Assembly: GCA_007695115.1 (NCBI GenBank)
Contig: REEK01000103.1
Span: forward strand, 1-45,897
DNA: 45,897 nt
Reading direction: 5' to 3'
Source of the DNA: Sphaerobacteraceae bacterium
GTDB taxonomy: Bacteria; Chloroflexota; Chloroflexia; Thermomicrobiales; Thermomicrobiaceae
A program made the translations under genes and the position numbers. This document shows positions 9,433 to 18,035 of the stretch, piece after piece. How positions within the stretch are numbered: position 1 is the first letter of the stretch; every line of letters begins with the position of its first letter. A model generated the notes under the pieces. It did not search any database and was not told the origin of the DNA. It saw only the letters and a list, made by a program, of their open reading frames with translations.

Positions 9433-11049
9433 TTACTGGCGTGGAACCAGGTTCAGTACCTTGAGCGCGTCGTTGAACGCTTCAGCGTCCGAGCGATTGG
9501 TATCGACCACGATATGGGCGAGGTTCTGGACCTCCGCCATCTGGTCGCCGTAGCGCTCTCGCTGCTCTTCATAGATGCTGGCGCTGGCGTCGCTCGCTTC
9601 TGTGTCATCGGATGCGCGCTGCTCGAGTCGCTCGGCGACGACTTCCGGTGGGCACCAGCATTCGACGAACTGGAGATCGGCGTCGACTACCTTGAACGCA
9701 TCGCGGGCGCGGGTTCGCCATTCCTTGTCGAGGAAGGTCGCATCCAGCACGACTGACGAGCCTTTCGATGCGGCAGAAACCGCACGACTGATCATCGTGT
9801 CGTACGTCTCTTGCGAGATTTCCGGACTGTAGATGCCTGAACCGTACTTGTCGGTCAGTCGCTCGTGCGCATCGTGGCCGGTGATCTCCTTGCGGATGCG
9901 ATCTGACGAGAGCCACTCGGCTTCGAGGGTTCGGGCAATTCGCCGGGCCAGGACGCTCTTGCCGGTACCAGACAGCCCACCAACGATCACCACGGTCGGT
10001 CGCTCTGGCTTCACCAGATAGGCGGTTGCCAGATCGATGTAGCGTTGGATCTCGCTCCGAATAGCGACGAACTCTTCCATCTCCGGGGCGATGTTCTCCG
10101 ACATGAAGCAGGCGACTTTGGCCCGGACGTGTGCCCGGTACGCCTTGTAGAACTGCACGAGTCGTGGCAGATCCTTGTCACCCATGCGTTCGGTGAGCCG
10201 GGCGATGAAGTGGTTTGCCAGATCCGGCCGGCGCTGGAAGTCGAGATCCATTGCAAGGAAGGCAACGTCCATCGCGATATCACCGCAGCGAATCCGCGGG
10301 TTGAACTCGACACCGTCAATGATCTGCATCTGTTCTGGTCGGGGGCCTTCGATAATGATGTGCTTGAGGTGGAGGTCCCCATGGCCATCACGAATCTTGC
10401 CGGTATCGACTCGATTCTGCATCAACTCGGCCTGGCTGGTCAGAAACTCCTTTGATGCCTTGTCGATGAGATCGAGCTGGATCGGGGCGATGAACTTGTT
10501 GAGATAGGGTTTCGACTGATCAACGTTTTCCTGAATATTGAAGCCGACGGCTTCGGCTGTTCCCCATTCGTCAACGCCCTCACCGGTATCGGCTTTGGGA
10601 TAGAAGGCAACCAGTCGCTCGACGACGCGGTTGAGCACATGTTCGTCCGCCTTGCCCTGCTTGACCAGTTCGGCCAGCACGCCATCGTCTGGCAGGCGGC
10701 GCATCTTGACAGCCCACTCCCGAACCGGGCCGCTACCTTCGATCCTGTAGCGTCCGTCATCTTCGGTAATTGGCACCACGCCGTAATAGACGTTATGGGT
10801 CAGGCGGGCGTTGAGCCGGACCTCTTCTTCACCATAGAACTTGCGTTTTTCCAGCGTCGAGAAATCAAGGAATCCGAAATCTACCGGCCGTTTGACCTTG
10901 TAGACGGTATCACCAACCAGAAAGACGATCGAAATATGGGTCTCTTCGATCTGCACCTCGTTGGCCTGTTCCGGAAAGGCATCCGGACGTGACAGATCGG
11001 CGTAGATCCTCGAAACATGCTCACGCGTAACCTGATCGGTATCGACCAT
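9433..11049 (-). CDS. Phosphotransferase-like / P-loop kinase fusion protein
   Basis: This 538-residue protein has two parts. The N-terminal half resembles the aminoglycoside phosphotransferase fold, with catalytic-loop motif HGDLHLKH (H223, D225) and a following IIDGVEFN metal-binding motif. The C-terminal part is a P-loop NTPase with Walker A GGLSGTGKS (K364), like predicted zeta-toxin or gluconate-kinase-type kinases. Such fusions are annotated as bifunctional aminoglycoside phosphotransferase/ATP-binding proteins, but no substrate is established, so resistance should not be assumed. The ATG at 11049 is chosen because AGGAG (complement of 11060-11064) stands 10 bases upstream; the frame extends further to 11256 without support. 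It lies downstream of the MarR gene on the same strand. Confidence 0.82.
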   Translation of the reverse strand: MVDTDQVTREHVSRIYADLSRPDAFPEQANEVQIEETHISIVFLVGDTVYKVKRPVDFGFLDFSTLEKRKFYGEEEVRLNARLTHNVYYGVVPITEDDGRYRIEGSGPVREWAVKMRRLPDDGVLAELVKQGKADEHVLNRVVERLVAFYPKADTGEGVDEWGTAEAVGFNIQENVDQSKPYLNKFIAPIQLDLIDKASKEFLTSQAELMQNRVDTGKIRDGHGDLHLKHIIIEGPRPEQMQIIDGVEFNPRIRCGDIAMDVAFLAMDLDFQRRPDLANHFIARLTERMGDKDLPRLVQFYKAYRAHVRAKVACFMSENIAPEMEEFVAIRSEIQRYIDLATAYLVKPERPTVVIVGGLSGTGKSVLARRIARTLEAEWLSSDRIRKEITGHDAHERLTDKYGSGIYSPEISQETYDTMISRAVSAASKGSSVVLDATFLDKEWRTRARDAFKVVDADLQFVECWCPPEVVAERLEQRASDDTEASDASASIYEEQRERYGDQMAEVQNLAHIVVDTNRSDAEAFNDALKVLNLVPRQ

Positions 11050-11176
11050 GATCTGAAAACTCCTCATCATAATTTCGGCAGTGAGGCACTCAGGGCTGAC
11101 CCCATGTTTACCCCTAACCCTACGCACTTCGCGTGCAAAGGACAAATCAGCATTTTGCCGGCGTGGCCCGGAACGA

Positions 11177-11207
11177 CGCGAAGGTGGCCAGAATGACCAC
11201 CTTCGCG
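11177..11207. repeat. Perfect 11-bp inverted repeat (hairpin)
   Basis: CGCGAAGGTGG (11177-11187), a 9-base loop, and CCACCTTCGCG (11197-11207) pair perfectly. It lies between the MarR and kinase-fusion genes, 46 bases past the MarR stop. It has no T tract on either side, so it may be an attenuating or RNA-stabilising hairpin rather than a standard terminator. Confidence 0.55.
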
Positions 11208-11252
11208 GCTTCGAAATCCGGTTGGCTGCAGCGACCACTAAGGCGTTGCTGG

Positions 11253-11708
11253 TCAATCGCTGGTATTGGTGGTGGATTCCACCGCGTCGATCAGCCGTGA
11301 AAGCGCCTGCATGACGTCGGATCGTTCCTCGTCAGACAGAGAAGAGATCGCGCGATGTAAGCGGTCAGAATCGAGCGGTTGCAAGTGCTCGATAACGTGT
11401 CGCCCATGATCGGTGAGTGCATTGAGCACCACCCGGCGATCCCTGGGATCGTCTGCCCGGTAGGTCAGTTCCTGTTTGACCAGTCGATCCAGAATTCCGG
11501 TCACCGTTGGGGTCGATACGTTGAGCTTGCGCGCCAGCACAGAGACCCTTGTCGGGCCATCAGCGTAAAGAATCATCATTACGCGGAGTTGCTGCATGGT
11601 TACGCCTGGCCACTCTGACGATCCCCGACCTGGCTCCTGTTGAAGCTGGACCAGAATCCTGGTGGTCATCTCGACGATGTCGCGTGAATTCGTGTGCATC
11701 GTAGACAT
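11253..11708 (-). CDS. MarR-family transcriptional regulator
   Basis: A 151-residue winged-helix regulator. The central segment VTMQQLRVMMILYADGPTRV followed by VSVLARKLNVSTPTVTGILD is the recognition helix-turn-helix, and DDPRDRRVVLNALTDHG is the MarR wing with its conserved DxRDRR motif. These proteins usually act as dimers that repress nearby genes until a small ligand or oxidant binds. I chose the ATG at 11708; the next in-frame ATG at 11699 is nearly equivalent and a GGGG-rich stretch lies about 15 bases upstream. A candidate operator-promoter lies about 290 bases upstream on the same strand. The physical neighbour downstream is the phosphotransferase/kinase fusion, a possible target. 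Confidence 0.88.
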   Translation of the reverse strand: MSTMHTNSRDIVEMTTRILVQLQQEPGRGSSEWPGVTMQQLRVMMILYADGPTRVSVLARKLNVSTPTVTGILDRLVKQELTYRADDPRDRRVVLNALTDHGRHVIEHLQPLDSDRLHRAISSLSDEERSDVMQALSRLIDAVESTTNTSD

Positions 11709-12125
11709 AAGTGGTATTTCATTCCCCTTTCCGTGCCCAGGGAGAAGTGCGATCTCCAGCAGCTTCTGGCAAGAACTGCATGGCACACAATCATTCGACC
11801 CCAGCGTCCCCATGCTGAACTGGTCGATGACTCTCGAAAATGGGAGGAACCCGAAACGACAATGATCGGTATCTCTGTGTCCCCACGTGCCGTATGCCAT
11901 CACGGAGAGCGTGGCCCGGCTCGTTCAGATGTACAGATTCACCACGTTTCGTCGACGATCGTCTCTGCCCAGACGTTCGTCACGTGTTTCCCTCCCGCAA
12001 TAGTAGTGCTTGCGTAAACAATACGCAACTCCTTTCTTGCTTGATTCACCTGAAACACGGAGGATGATCAGACGAATGTGCGCATAGCGGTTTCTGGCCT
12101 GCCTGAGTGTGCGAATCCGGTTGTC
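11709..12125. other. Long intergenic region with regulatory site, no gene seen
   Basis: This 417-bp stretch separates the FtsB-like gene from the MarR gene. I find no reading frame with both a plausible start signal and recognisable protein. The notable content is a 19-bp inverted repeat overlapping a promoter-like pair near 12000-12028, which would give the MarR transcript an unusually long leader. Confidence 0.55.
11999..12028 (-). promoter_or_regulatory. Candidate MarR operator overlapping a promoter
   Basis: TTGCGTA (12010-12016), five bases, TACGCAA (12022-12028) is a perfect 7+7 inverted repeat. On the minus strand TTGCGT (12028-12023) can act as -35 and TACTAT (12005-12000) as -10, with exactly 17 bases between. 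A dimeric repressor on the palindrome would block this promoter. The nearest gene in that direction is the MarR gene, so autorepression is the simplest reading. Target and binding are inferred. Confidence 0.45.
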
Positions 12126-12545
12126 TCAACTGCGGCGGGCGAGAATGTCCATCCAGCGCTGCCAGTTCGGCGGTGGACCGTCAGCCTCCGGTTCTGGCTC
12201 GTTTTCGACGGCGGGCGTCGGGGCCTCATTCCAGCGAACAAGCATCACGGTTTCACCCGGAAAGGCGAGATTGAGATCTCTCCGGGCGATCTGCGCGACA
12301 TAGGTTTCGTACTGATCGCTGTCGTAGGCCTGGATCTGCTGTTCGAGCGAATCCCGCTTCTGCCGGAGTTCAGTAATCTCGGCCTTGCGTTCGGCAACAT
12401 CACTTTCCAGTTCCTGGGCACGCCAGGCCTGTTCACCGAATGAAAGAACGAAGTACATGCCAACGATCAGGACGAACCCGATCATGATTCGACCGCGGAT
12501 CGGCCCTAACCATTCAGAGATGCTCGTGTAGATGCGGTCCGTCAT
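12126..12545 (-). CDS. FtsB/DivIC-like septum formation initiator family protein
   Basis: A 139-residue single-pass membrane protein: short cytoplasmic N-terminus, one hydrophobic helix (about residues 20-38, IMIGFVLIVGMYFVLSF), then a coiled coil (about 42-75, rich in E, K, Q and L heptads) and a proline/glutamate-rich tail. That order is characteristic of the FtsB/DivIC family, which links late divisome proteins outside the membrane. The conserved region after the coil (YVAQIARRDLNLAFPGE) also fits the family. GGAG lies five bases before the ATG at 12545. It follows gatA with a 14-base gap, so gatC, gatA and this gene probably form one transcript. Family-level assignment only. Confidence 0.78.
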   Translation of the reverse strand: MTDRIYTSISEWLGPIRGRIMIGFVLIVGMYFVLSFGEQAWRAQELESDVAERKAEITELRQKRDSLEQQIQAYDSDQYETYVAQIARRDLNLAFPGETVMLVRWNEAPTPAVENEPEPEADGPPPNWQRWMDILARRS

Positions 12546-12559
12546 CGTTTCTCCGGTCG

Positions 12560-14038
12560 TCAGGATGCGGTGGATATCTGCGCGTCAAGCGGTGGGTTGC
12601 TGGTGTGCCATTCGGTATTCTGTTCGTAGGCATGAGCAACGCGAAGAACGGTTGCTTCGTCGAACGCGCGTCCCATGAACTGCAAGCTGACGGGCAGCCC
12701 ATCGGCAAACCCGCAAGGGACGGCAATCCCCGGAATTCCGGCCATATTGGCCGGGATAGTGAACACGTCCGAGAGATACATCTGCATCGGATCCGCACTC
12801 CGGGCGCCACGCTGGAACGAGACGGTCGGCGAGGTTGGCGCGGCGATGACATCGACGTTCTGGAACGCTTCGTCGAAGTCACGCTTGATCAAGGTACGAA
12901 CCTTCTGCGCCTGCACATAGTAGGCGTCGTAGTAGCCTGAACTCAGCGCGTAGGTGCCGAGCATGATCCGGCGCTTGACCTCGGGGCCGAATCCCTTGCC
13001 ACGGGTCTGGAGATAGGTGTCGAGCAGGTTATCCTGCGCCAGGCTCATCCCGTACTTGACCCCATCGAAGCGGGCGAGGTTCGCCGATGCTTCGGCCGGT
13101 GCAATGATGTAATAGGTGGCCAGCGCATGTTCGGTGTGCGGAAGGCTGATCGGGACGATCTCTGCACCGAGCTTCTCCAGCTCGCCGATAGCCTGCTTCA
13201 CCGACTCTTCGACCCGGCTGTCCATCCCGTCGATCTGATATTCCTCAGCCACACCAACGCGCACACCGGTCAGGTCTCCACCGAGGGTGGCCCGATAGTC
13301 AGGAATCGCGGTGTCGACCGAGGTTGCATCGTTAGGATCTTTGCCGGAGATCGCACCGAGCAAAAGCGCGGCGTCTTCCACCGAACGGGCAAATGGGCCG
13401 ATCTGATCCAGACTGGAGGCAAACGCGATCAGCCCGAACCGTGAGACCCGGCCGTAGGTCGGCTTCAGCCCTACGACGCCGCAGAATCCAGCCGGCTGCC
13501 GGATCGAGCCTCCGGTATCCGAGCCAAGGGACACGCTGACTTCCTGGGCAGAGACGGCAGCGGCAGAGCCACCACTGCTTCCACCAGGAACGTGGTCGAG
13601 CTTCCAGGGGTTGCTGGTGAACTGGTAGGCGGAATGCTCGGTAGATGAGCCCATGGCGAATTCATCGGTGTTGGCTTTGCCGATAAAGAGAGCATCCTGC
13701 TCGCGGAGCATCTTCACGACGGTGGCATCGTAGGGTGATCGATATCCCTCGAGCAGCTTCGAACCGGCGGTCGTTGGAGCGTCGGTTGTGCAGAGAATGT
13801 CCTTCAGGCCGACCGGAATGCCGGTCATTGGCCCAGCGGTGCCGTTCTTGATTCGCTGATCGGCAGCCTGTGCCTGCGCCCTGGCGACGTCGTCAGTAAT
13901 CGTGATGAATGCATTGACGCTCGCCTCGACTGCCTCGACACGAGCGAGGTGTGCATCGAGAACGTCGACGGCGCTGATTTCGCCGTTGTCGAGCAAATCA
14001 CGCAGCTCAACGGCGGATCGATTGATCAATTCGGACAC
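12560..14038 (-). CDS. gatA: Aspartyl/glutamyl-tRNA(Asn/Gln) amidotransferase subunit A
   Basis: GatA is the glutaminase/amidase subunit of the GatCAB complex, which converts misacylated Glu-tRNA(Gln) or Asp-tRNA(Asn) to the correct species in the cytosol. The amidase signature is complete: Lys in PVGLKDIL, cis-Ser in VPGGSSGGSA and nucleophilic Ser in GSDTGGSIRQPA. I start it at GTG 14038 because GGAGCGAGG lies just upstream. With this start the triad is K79, S154 and S178, the numbering known for Staphylococcus aureus GatA. A GTG at 14056 would add six residues and has no ribosome binding site. The product is 492 residues, normal for the family. gatC precedes it by 30 bases; gatB is not in the window. 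Confidence 0.97.
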   Translation of the reverse strand: MSELINRSAVELRDLLDNGEISAVDVLDAHLARVEAVEASVNAFITITDDVARAQAQAADQRIKNGTAGPMTGIPVGLKDILCTTDAPTTAGSKLLEGYRSPYDATVVKMLREQDALFIGKANTDEFAMGSSTEHSAYQFTSNPWKLDHVPGGSSGGSAAAVSAQEVSVSLGSDTGGSIRQPAGFCGVVGLKPTYGRVSRFGLIAFASSLDQIGPFARSVEDAALLLGAISGKDPNDATSVDTAIPDYRATLGGDLTGVRVGVAEEYQIDGMDSRVEESVKQAIGELEKLGAEIVPISLPHTEHALATYYIIAPAEASANLARFDGVKYGMSLAQDNLLDTYLQTRGKGFGPEVKRRIMLGTYALSSGYYDAYYVQAQKVRTLIKRDFDEAFQNVDVIAAPTSPTVSFQRGARSADPMQMYLSDVFTIPANMAGIPGIAVPCGFADGLPVSLQFMGRAFDEATVLRVAHAYEQNTEWHTSNPPLDAQISTAS

Positions 14039-14068
14039 CTGAAACCTCGCTCCCACGATCTGGACTGC

Positions 14069-14365
14069 TTACTCGAGAACCGCTCGGACCTTGAACATGC
14101 CGTCTTCACTGTCGGGGGCATTTTTCATGACCTCGTCCAGCGAAAGGCTGTCGTGCACGTCATCCGCTCGCATCTGGTTCTGGAGCGTGATGACCTGTGC
14201 GGTCGGCGGAATAGCGGACGTATCAACGGATTGCAGCAGGCTGATGTGATCGAGGATCGAGGAGAGCTGCTCCCGCATCATTTCGCGTTCATCTGGCTCC
14301 AGCCCGAGCCGGGCCAGCATTGCCACATGGTCAACTTCTTCAAGGCTCAGCTTCTTGTCGCTCAC
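14069..14365 (-). CDS. gatC: Aspartyl/glutamyl-tRNA(Asn/Gln) amidotransferase subunit C
   Basis: A 98-residue small subunit that wraps around and stabilises GatA and anchors GatB. It shows the family start [17 protein letters not shown], the central helix [19 protein letters not shown] and the C-terminal [14 protein letters not shown] tail. It starts with GTG at 14365 with AAGGGA about 9 bases upstream. It is the first gene of a leftward gatC-gatA-FtsB/DivIC-like operon; the order gatC-gatA is common. Confidence 0.96.
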   Translation of the reverse strand: MSDKKLSLEEVDHVAMLARLGLEPDEREMMREQLSSILDHISLLQSVDTSAIPPTAQVITLQNQMRADDVHDSLSLDEVMKNAPDSEDGMFKVRAVLE

Positions 14366-14639
14366 TGGGTATCATCCCTTCACGCACGGGCATATCCGCA
14401 GCCGTTCCGGGGCGGAATTGCTATTCGGGAGTCTAACATACTGGCAATCGGAACGACCCTGACACTGACCTGCATTCGTACGCATTATTGTCAGATTGCC
14501 CGCCATCAGGCAGAAACGAAGGAAGTCCCGGAATTTGATGCTTCTGTCCCCCGCTGTTCCCTGATCTTGGTTACAATCCGCAAGGGCAGATACGAATCGC
14601 TTTTCAATTCCAACGAGCCGAGGAGTTCTCACGATTTCA

Positions 14640-15893
14640 ATGAGACTCACAGGTTGTGACATCCGCGCACATTTGGCGTGGCAGAGAGGGGTTGGCCTGT
14701 TTCTGGCACCTCTCGCTGGTCTCGTGATGCTTGCGGCCTGTCTGGATGACCCCGGAGCACCTCCACCGGGCGCGTTTACTTCATCGACCCCGACCCCGTC
14801 GGAGAACGGAGCAGGCTTCGACGATCAGCCTGATGGCTATAGTGGCCTCGGGGATTTTGAGTTCTCCACGGATTCACTACCGCCGGCAGAGCGGATCTAC
14901 TTCGCCTACGGAGAAGACATCTGGCAGATCGATCAGTCCGGTGATGTCTCCGAAGTGACCAGTGATCTCCAGGTTGCAGGGTTCTCGTCCAGCGCCTCGG
15001 GCGACTTACTGGCGGTGCTTCATCTCGAGCGTGACGGTGATGACGAGGCGATCGAACTCAGTGTCTTCGATGATGACGCCGAGGAGATCTTCTCGCTGGA
15101 TTCGATTCCGACCGAGTATGACATTCGCCAGATCGGGTCGATCGATTCCGTGGTGATCAGTCCGACTGGATCCTCGCTGGCGGTGACGTTTCAGAACGGA
15201 GCGATGAGCCTGGTTTCCCTGGATGGTGAGGTACGCCAGCTGCTCCAGCCATCTGGTGCCATTCAGCCAGGCCGACTGTCGTGGTCGTCGGATGGACAAT
15301 TTCTGGCTTACCTGGATCCGTGGATGTCGGGAGAGCAATCCAGCCTCTACGTTCAAGTGACAGCGCGAGATCTTCGTGAACCGCTTGCTGATGCGGGGGA
15401 GAGCGCTCAGGGGATCCTGCGAGCTCGCTGGGTGCCGGGATCGCCGTATGTGGTGTTCGTGAAATCGTCCGGATCGACGATCTCCAACGGCGGTGACCTG
15501 TTCATGGTCGATGCCGAGTCCGGTCGGCAGGAGCTTCTGATGTCTGCCGGCGAGATCGCCCCTGTTGCCGGGATCGTGGACATCGCTCCATCGCCGGATG
15601 GCGAATGGCTGGCCGCAACCGGCTTCGTTCCCGGAGACGATCACCCCGCCTTTGCGGGCCTCTGGATCAAGAATCTGCAGAGCGGGCTGCGAACCGAAAT
15701 CGATCTGGATAGCAGTGACCCGGTTACCGATCTCTGGTGGTTTGGGGACGAGTTGCTCGTCCGGACAATTGACGAGCCACGAACCTCGCTCCCCGGCACC
15801 TATACCGGCCGGGAGGGGTTCCGATTGCTGCAAATCGATCCTGAATCGGGAGATGTCAGCGAGCGATTCGCTGATGAATCAGGCGAGCCGTAG
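14640..15893 (+). CDS. Lipoprotein with TolB/WD40-like beta-propeller repeats
   Basis: A 417-residue predicted lipoprotein. The N-terminus has basic residues, a hydrophobic stretch and lipobox LAAC with lipidated Cys34, followed by a proline/serine/threonine-rich linker. The rest is made of repeated beta-strand blades with TolB-like phrases such as SWSSDGQFLAYLDP and IAPSPDGEWLAATGF, indicating a beta-propeller on the outer face of the membrane. Propellers usually bind proteins or ligands; no catalytic motif is visible. GAGGAG lies about 14 bases before the ATG, a long spacing. It ends only 7 bp from the convergent dnaX stop, with no terminator between. Specific function unknown. Confidence 0.8.
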   Translation: MRLTGCDIRAHLAWQRGVGLFLAPLAGLVMLAACLDDPGAPPPGAFTSSTPTPSENGAGFDDQPDGYSGLGDFEFSTDSLPPAERIYFAYGEDIWQIDQSGDVSEVTSDLQVAGFSSSASGDLLAVLHLERDGDDEAIELSVFDDDAEEIFSLDSIPTEYDIRQIGSIDSVVISPTGSSLAVTFQNGAMSLVSLDGEVRQLLQPSGAIQPGRLSWSSDGQFLAYLDPWMSGEQSSLYVQVTARDLREPLADAGESAQGILRARWVPGSPYVVFVKSSGSTISNGGDLFMVDAESGRQELLMSAGEIAPVAGIVDIAPSPDGEWLAATGFVPGDDHPAFAGLWIKNLQSGLRTEIDLDSSDPVTDLWWFGDELLVRTIDEPRTSLPGTYTGREGFRLLQIDPESGDVSERFADESGEP

Positions 15894-15900
15894 CGCCGCG

Positions 15901-17877
15901 CTATTCCTTCGTTTCCTTCGCCTCGAAAATATTGCGGGCAGCCTGCAGGCGTGCTGCGTCGGGATCAGCCTTTTCATCGCTCTCCGGTTCCTCGACAGGT
16001 TCCGGTTCTGCTGGTGTCGATGATTCAGCCGTGGCTTTGGTTGCTGCTGGTTCGTCTGGTTCCGGGTCCGGTTCGACCGGGTCTTCGACTGTCTCCTGTG
16101 GTGCCGGTTCTGGCTCGCTAGCCACTTCCTGCGGCGCCGCGGCTTCCGGCTCAGGGTCGGATATTGTCGTTGGCTCCGGTACTGGTTCCGGCTCAGGCTC
16201 AGGTTCCGGAGCTGCTGCGGTCGGTGCAGGAGACGGTGCTGCTGTTGCGGCGAACGTCTGCGGAACGTCTTCGGGCGCCATGCAGATGACGGCCATCTTT
16301 CGGTGGACATACTGCTCGAGTACCCGTTCGACAACCTGACGCACACTATCCTCGTTCAGTTTGGTGCGATGGAACTCGTAGGGTGCAGCCAGGATGATCT
16401 TGTCGTCGGTGACGTTTGCAGGATCGGCCGAGCTGAGCAGTGCCGCGATGCGGGAGTTCTCCGCCTTGACGTCTCGCCGAATATGCGCCCAGTTTGCCTG
16501 CAGATGATCCAGCATCTCGTTGCCCTGACCAGCGGGCGGTGCTGGAGCGGCCGGACGCGGTGGCGGGGTCGGCGCTGGTTTGGGTGCCGGTGTTGACTGC
16601 GCCGGTTTCGTATCCGCTGCTGGCCGCGATTCGCGGATACTGCGCGGTTCAGCCGGGGCGGGAGTCTGTGCAGGCGTTGGCGTGGGCGCACTGGGTCGTG
16701 ATGGTGCGGCCGCCGGAGGCTGGACCATCTCCACCACGTTTGCCCCGCGCTGTTCACCGACGATTGCCCGGACAACCGCCAGTTCCAGGGGCAACTGCGG
16801 ATAGGATGATTTGTTGCTGGCTGCGTCGACCTCGGAGAATGTTCGCACCAGTGCGGTGAGTTGATCGAGCGAGAAGCGATTGGCCAGCTTAACGGCGGTG
16901 TCGTCTGCCTCTGGCGGCTTTCCGCCGGCACGAAGATGCAGGAGCAAGCGAAGATAGCCAATCATCTGCCGGTTGAGTTGATGGATGTCCTCGCCGGCGT
17001 CGGTCGCCTCGGTGATGAGACGAAGACCTTCTCCGGCATCTTCGCCAGCGATGGCCTCGACCATGCCGATCAGCCGCTCGTTGTGGCTCAGTCCGAGCAC
17101 TTGCCGGACGGTCTCCGCATTGAGTACCCGCTTCTCGGCATTCTGGTCGCCGTAAAGCGCCAGTTGATCGAGAAGCCCGAGGGCATCCCGGAGGCTGCCC
17201 GTGGAATGACGGGCGATCAGCAAGAGCGCTTCTTCTTCGGCATCGATATGCTCGGAGACGGCGACGTTCTTGAGATGCTGGACCGTGCTTTCCACCGGGA
17301 ATCGACGGAAATCGAACCGCTGACAGCGGGAGGCCACCGTATCCGGCAGTTTCTCTGCTTCGGTCGTGGCCAGGACGAACTTCACATGGTCCGGCGGCTC
17401 TTCCAGGGTCTTGAGGAAGGCGTTGAACGCATCACGAGTAAGCTGATGGGCTTCGTCGATGATATAGAACTTGACCCTCAGCTGCGTTGGCGCGTAGCGC
17501 ACCTTCTCCCGGAGATCGCGGATGTCGTCCACGCCACGGTTAGATGCGGCGTCGATCTCGATAATGTCGACCACTGACCCACTGTTGACGGCGGCACAGG
17601 ATGCACACTGATTGCAGGGACGCTGCTCTGGGTCCTCAGCCTCACAGTTGACCGCCTTGGCGAGCAGCCGGGCGGTGCTGGTCTTTCCGGTCCCTCTGGG
17701 GCCGCAGAACAGGTAGGCATGGGCCACACGGTCGAGCACAATCGCGTTGCGGAGCGTCCGGGCAACATGTTCCTGCCCGATGTACTGGGAAGGCTCGAAC
17801 GAGGTGGGACGATACTTCCGGTACAATGACTGCGACTGGGCCGGAGCCGTTGCGGCTGAGGTCATTTCCTTCGCCAT
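15901..17877 (-). CDS. dnaX: DNA polymerase III subunit gamma/tau
   Basis: DnaX is the ATPase of the clamp loader that places the sliding clamp on DNA during replication. The product of 658 residues has the family opening SLYRKYRPTSFEPSQYIGQ, Walker A GPRGTGKTS (59-67), a four-cysteine zinc module (C78, C88, C91, C94), a DEAH Walker B, and sensor TTEAEKLPDTVASRCQRFDF. After domain III come a proline/alanine-rich linker and an E/P-rich tail. I chose the ATG at 17877 over upstream starts because a TATAAT lies at 17955-17950, downstream of those starts. I see no run of six or more A on the coding strand in the distal half, so no E. coli-type slippery site for a separate gamma product. Confidence 0.96.
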   Translation of the reverse strand: MAKEMTSAATAPAQSQSLYRKYRPTSFEPSQYIGQEHVARTLRNAIVLDRVAHAYLFCGPRGTGKTSTARLLAKAVNCEAEDPEQRPCNQCASCAAVNSGSVVDIIEIDAASNRGVDDIRDLREKVRYAPTQLRVKFYIIDEAHQLTRDAFNAFLKTLEEPPDHVKFVLATTEAEKLPDTVASRCQRFDFRRFPVESTVQHLKNVAVSEHIDAEEEALLLIARHSTGSLRDALGLLDQLALYGDQNAEKRVLNAETVRQVLGLSHNERLIGMVEAIAGEDAGEGLRLITEATDAGEDIHQLNRQMIGYLRLLLHLRAGGKPPEADDTAVKLANRFSLDQLTALVRTFSEVDAASNKSSYPQLPLELAVVRAIVGEQRGANVVEMVQPPAAAPSRPSAPTPTPAQTPAPAEPRSIRESRPAADTKPAQSTPAPKPAPTPPPRPAAPAPPAGQGNEMLDHLQANWAHIRRDVKAENSRIAALLSSADPANVTDDKIILAAPYEFHRTKLNEDSVRQVVERVLEQYVHRKMAVICMAPEDVPQTFAATAAPSPAPTAAAPEPEPEPEPVPEPTTISDPEPEAAAPQEVASEPEPAPQETVEDPVEPDPEPDEPAATKATAESSTPAEPEPVEEPESDEKADPDAARLQAARNIFEAKETKE

Positions 17878-17949
17878 ACGCTGTGCATCAACTTTCTGGT
17901 CTGGATCCGTCCCTGTCGGCAGTAAGGACTCAATGGCATGTAGGCCGGA

Positions 17950-17955
17950 ATTATA
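17950..17955 (-). promoter_or_regulatory. Possible -10 box of dnaX
   Basis: A perfect TATAAT on the minus strand, about 70 bases before the dnaX ATG at 17877. No consensus -35 box is evident 16-18 bases further upstream. It lies in the 158-bp region shared with the divergent rsmI gene. Confidence 0.38.
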
Positions 17956-18035
17956 CCGGTCAGCATTCATCCCCGCACCCGAACCACCGCAGTCCAACAC
18001 CTGAAATTCTCTGAGAGACCCAGGAGCGATGATCT

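Noticed and set aside
9433-11049. Antibiotic resistance gene (aminoglycoside phosphotransferase)
   Set aside because: Only the general phosphotransferase fold is seen. The fusion with a P-loop kinase belongs to an uncharacterised family with no shown drug activity.
11939-11983. Short GTG-led 14-codon frame after GGGAGGG in the MarR leader
   Set aside because: Possible leader peptide, but too short and without codon bias or conserved features to claim.
14372-14662. 96-residue minus-strand frame upstream of gatC
   Set aside because: It overlaps the lipoprotein start, has no recognisable motif, and lies in a normal intergenic region.
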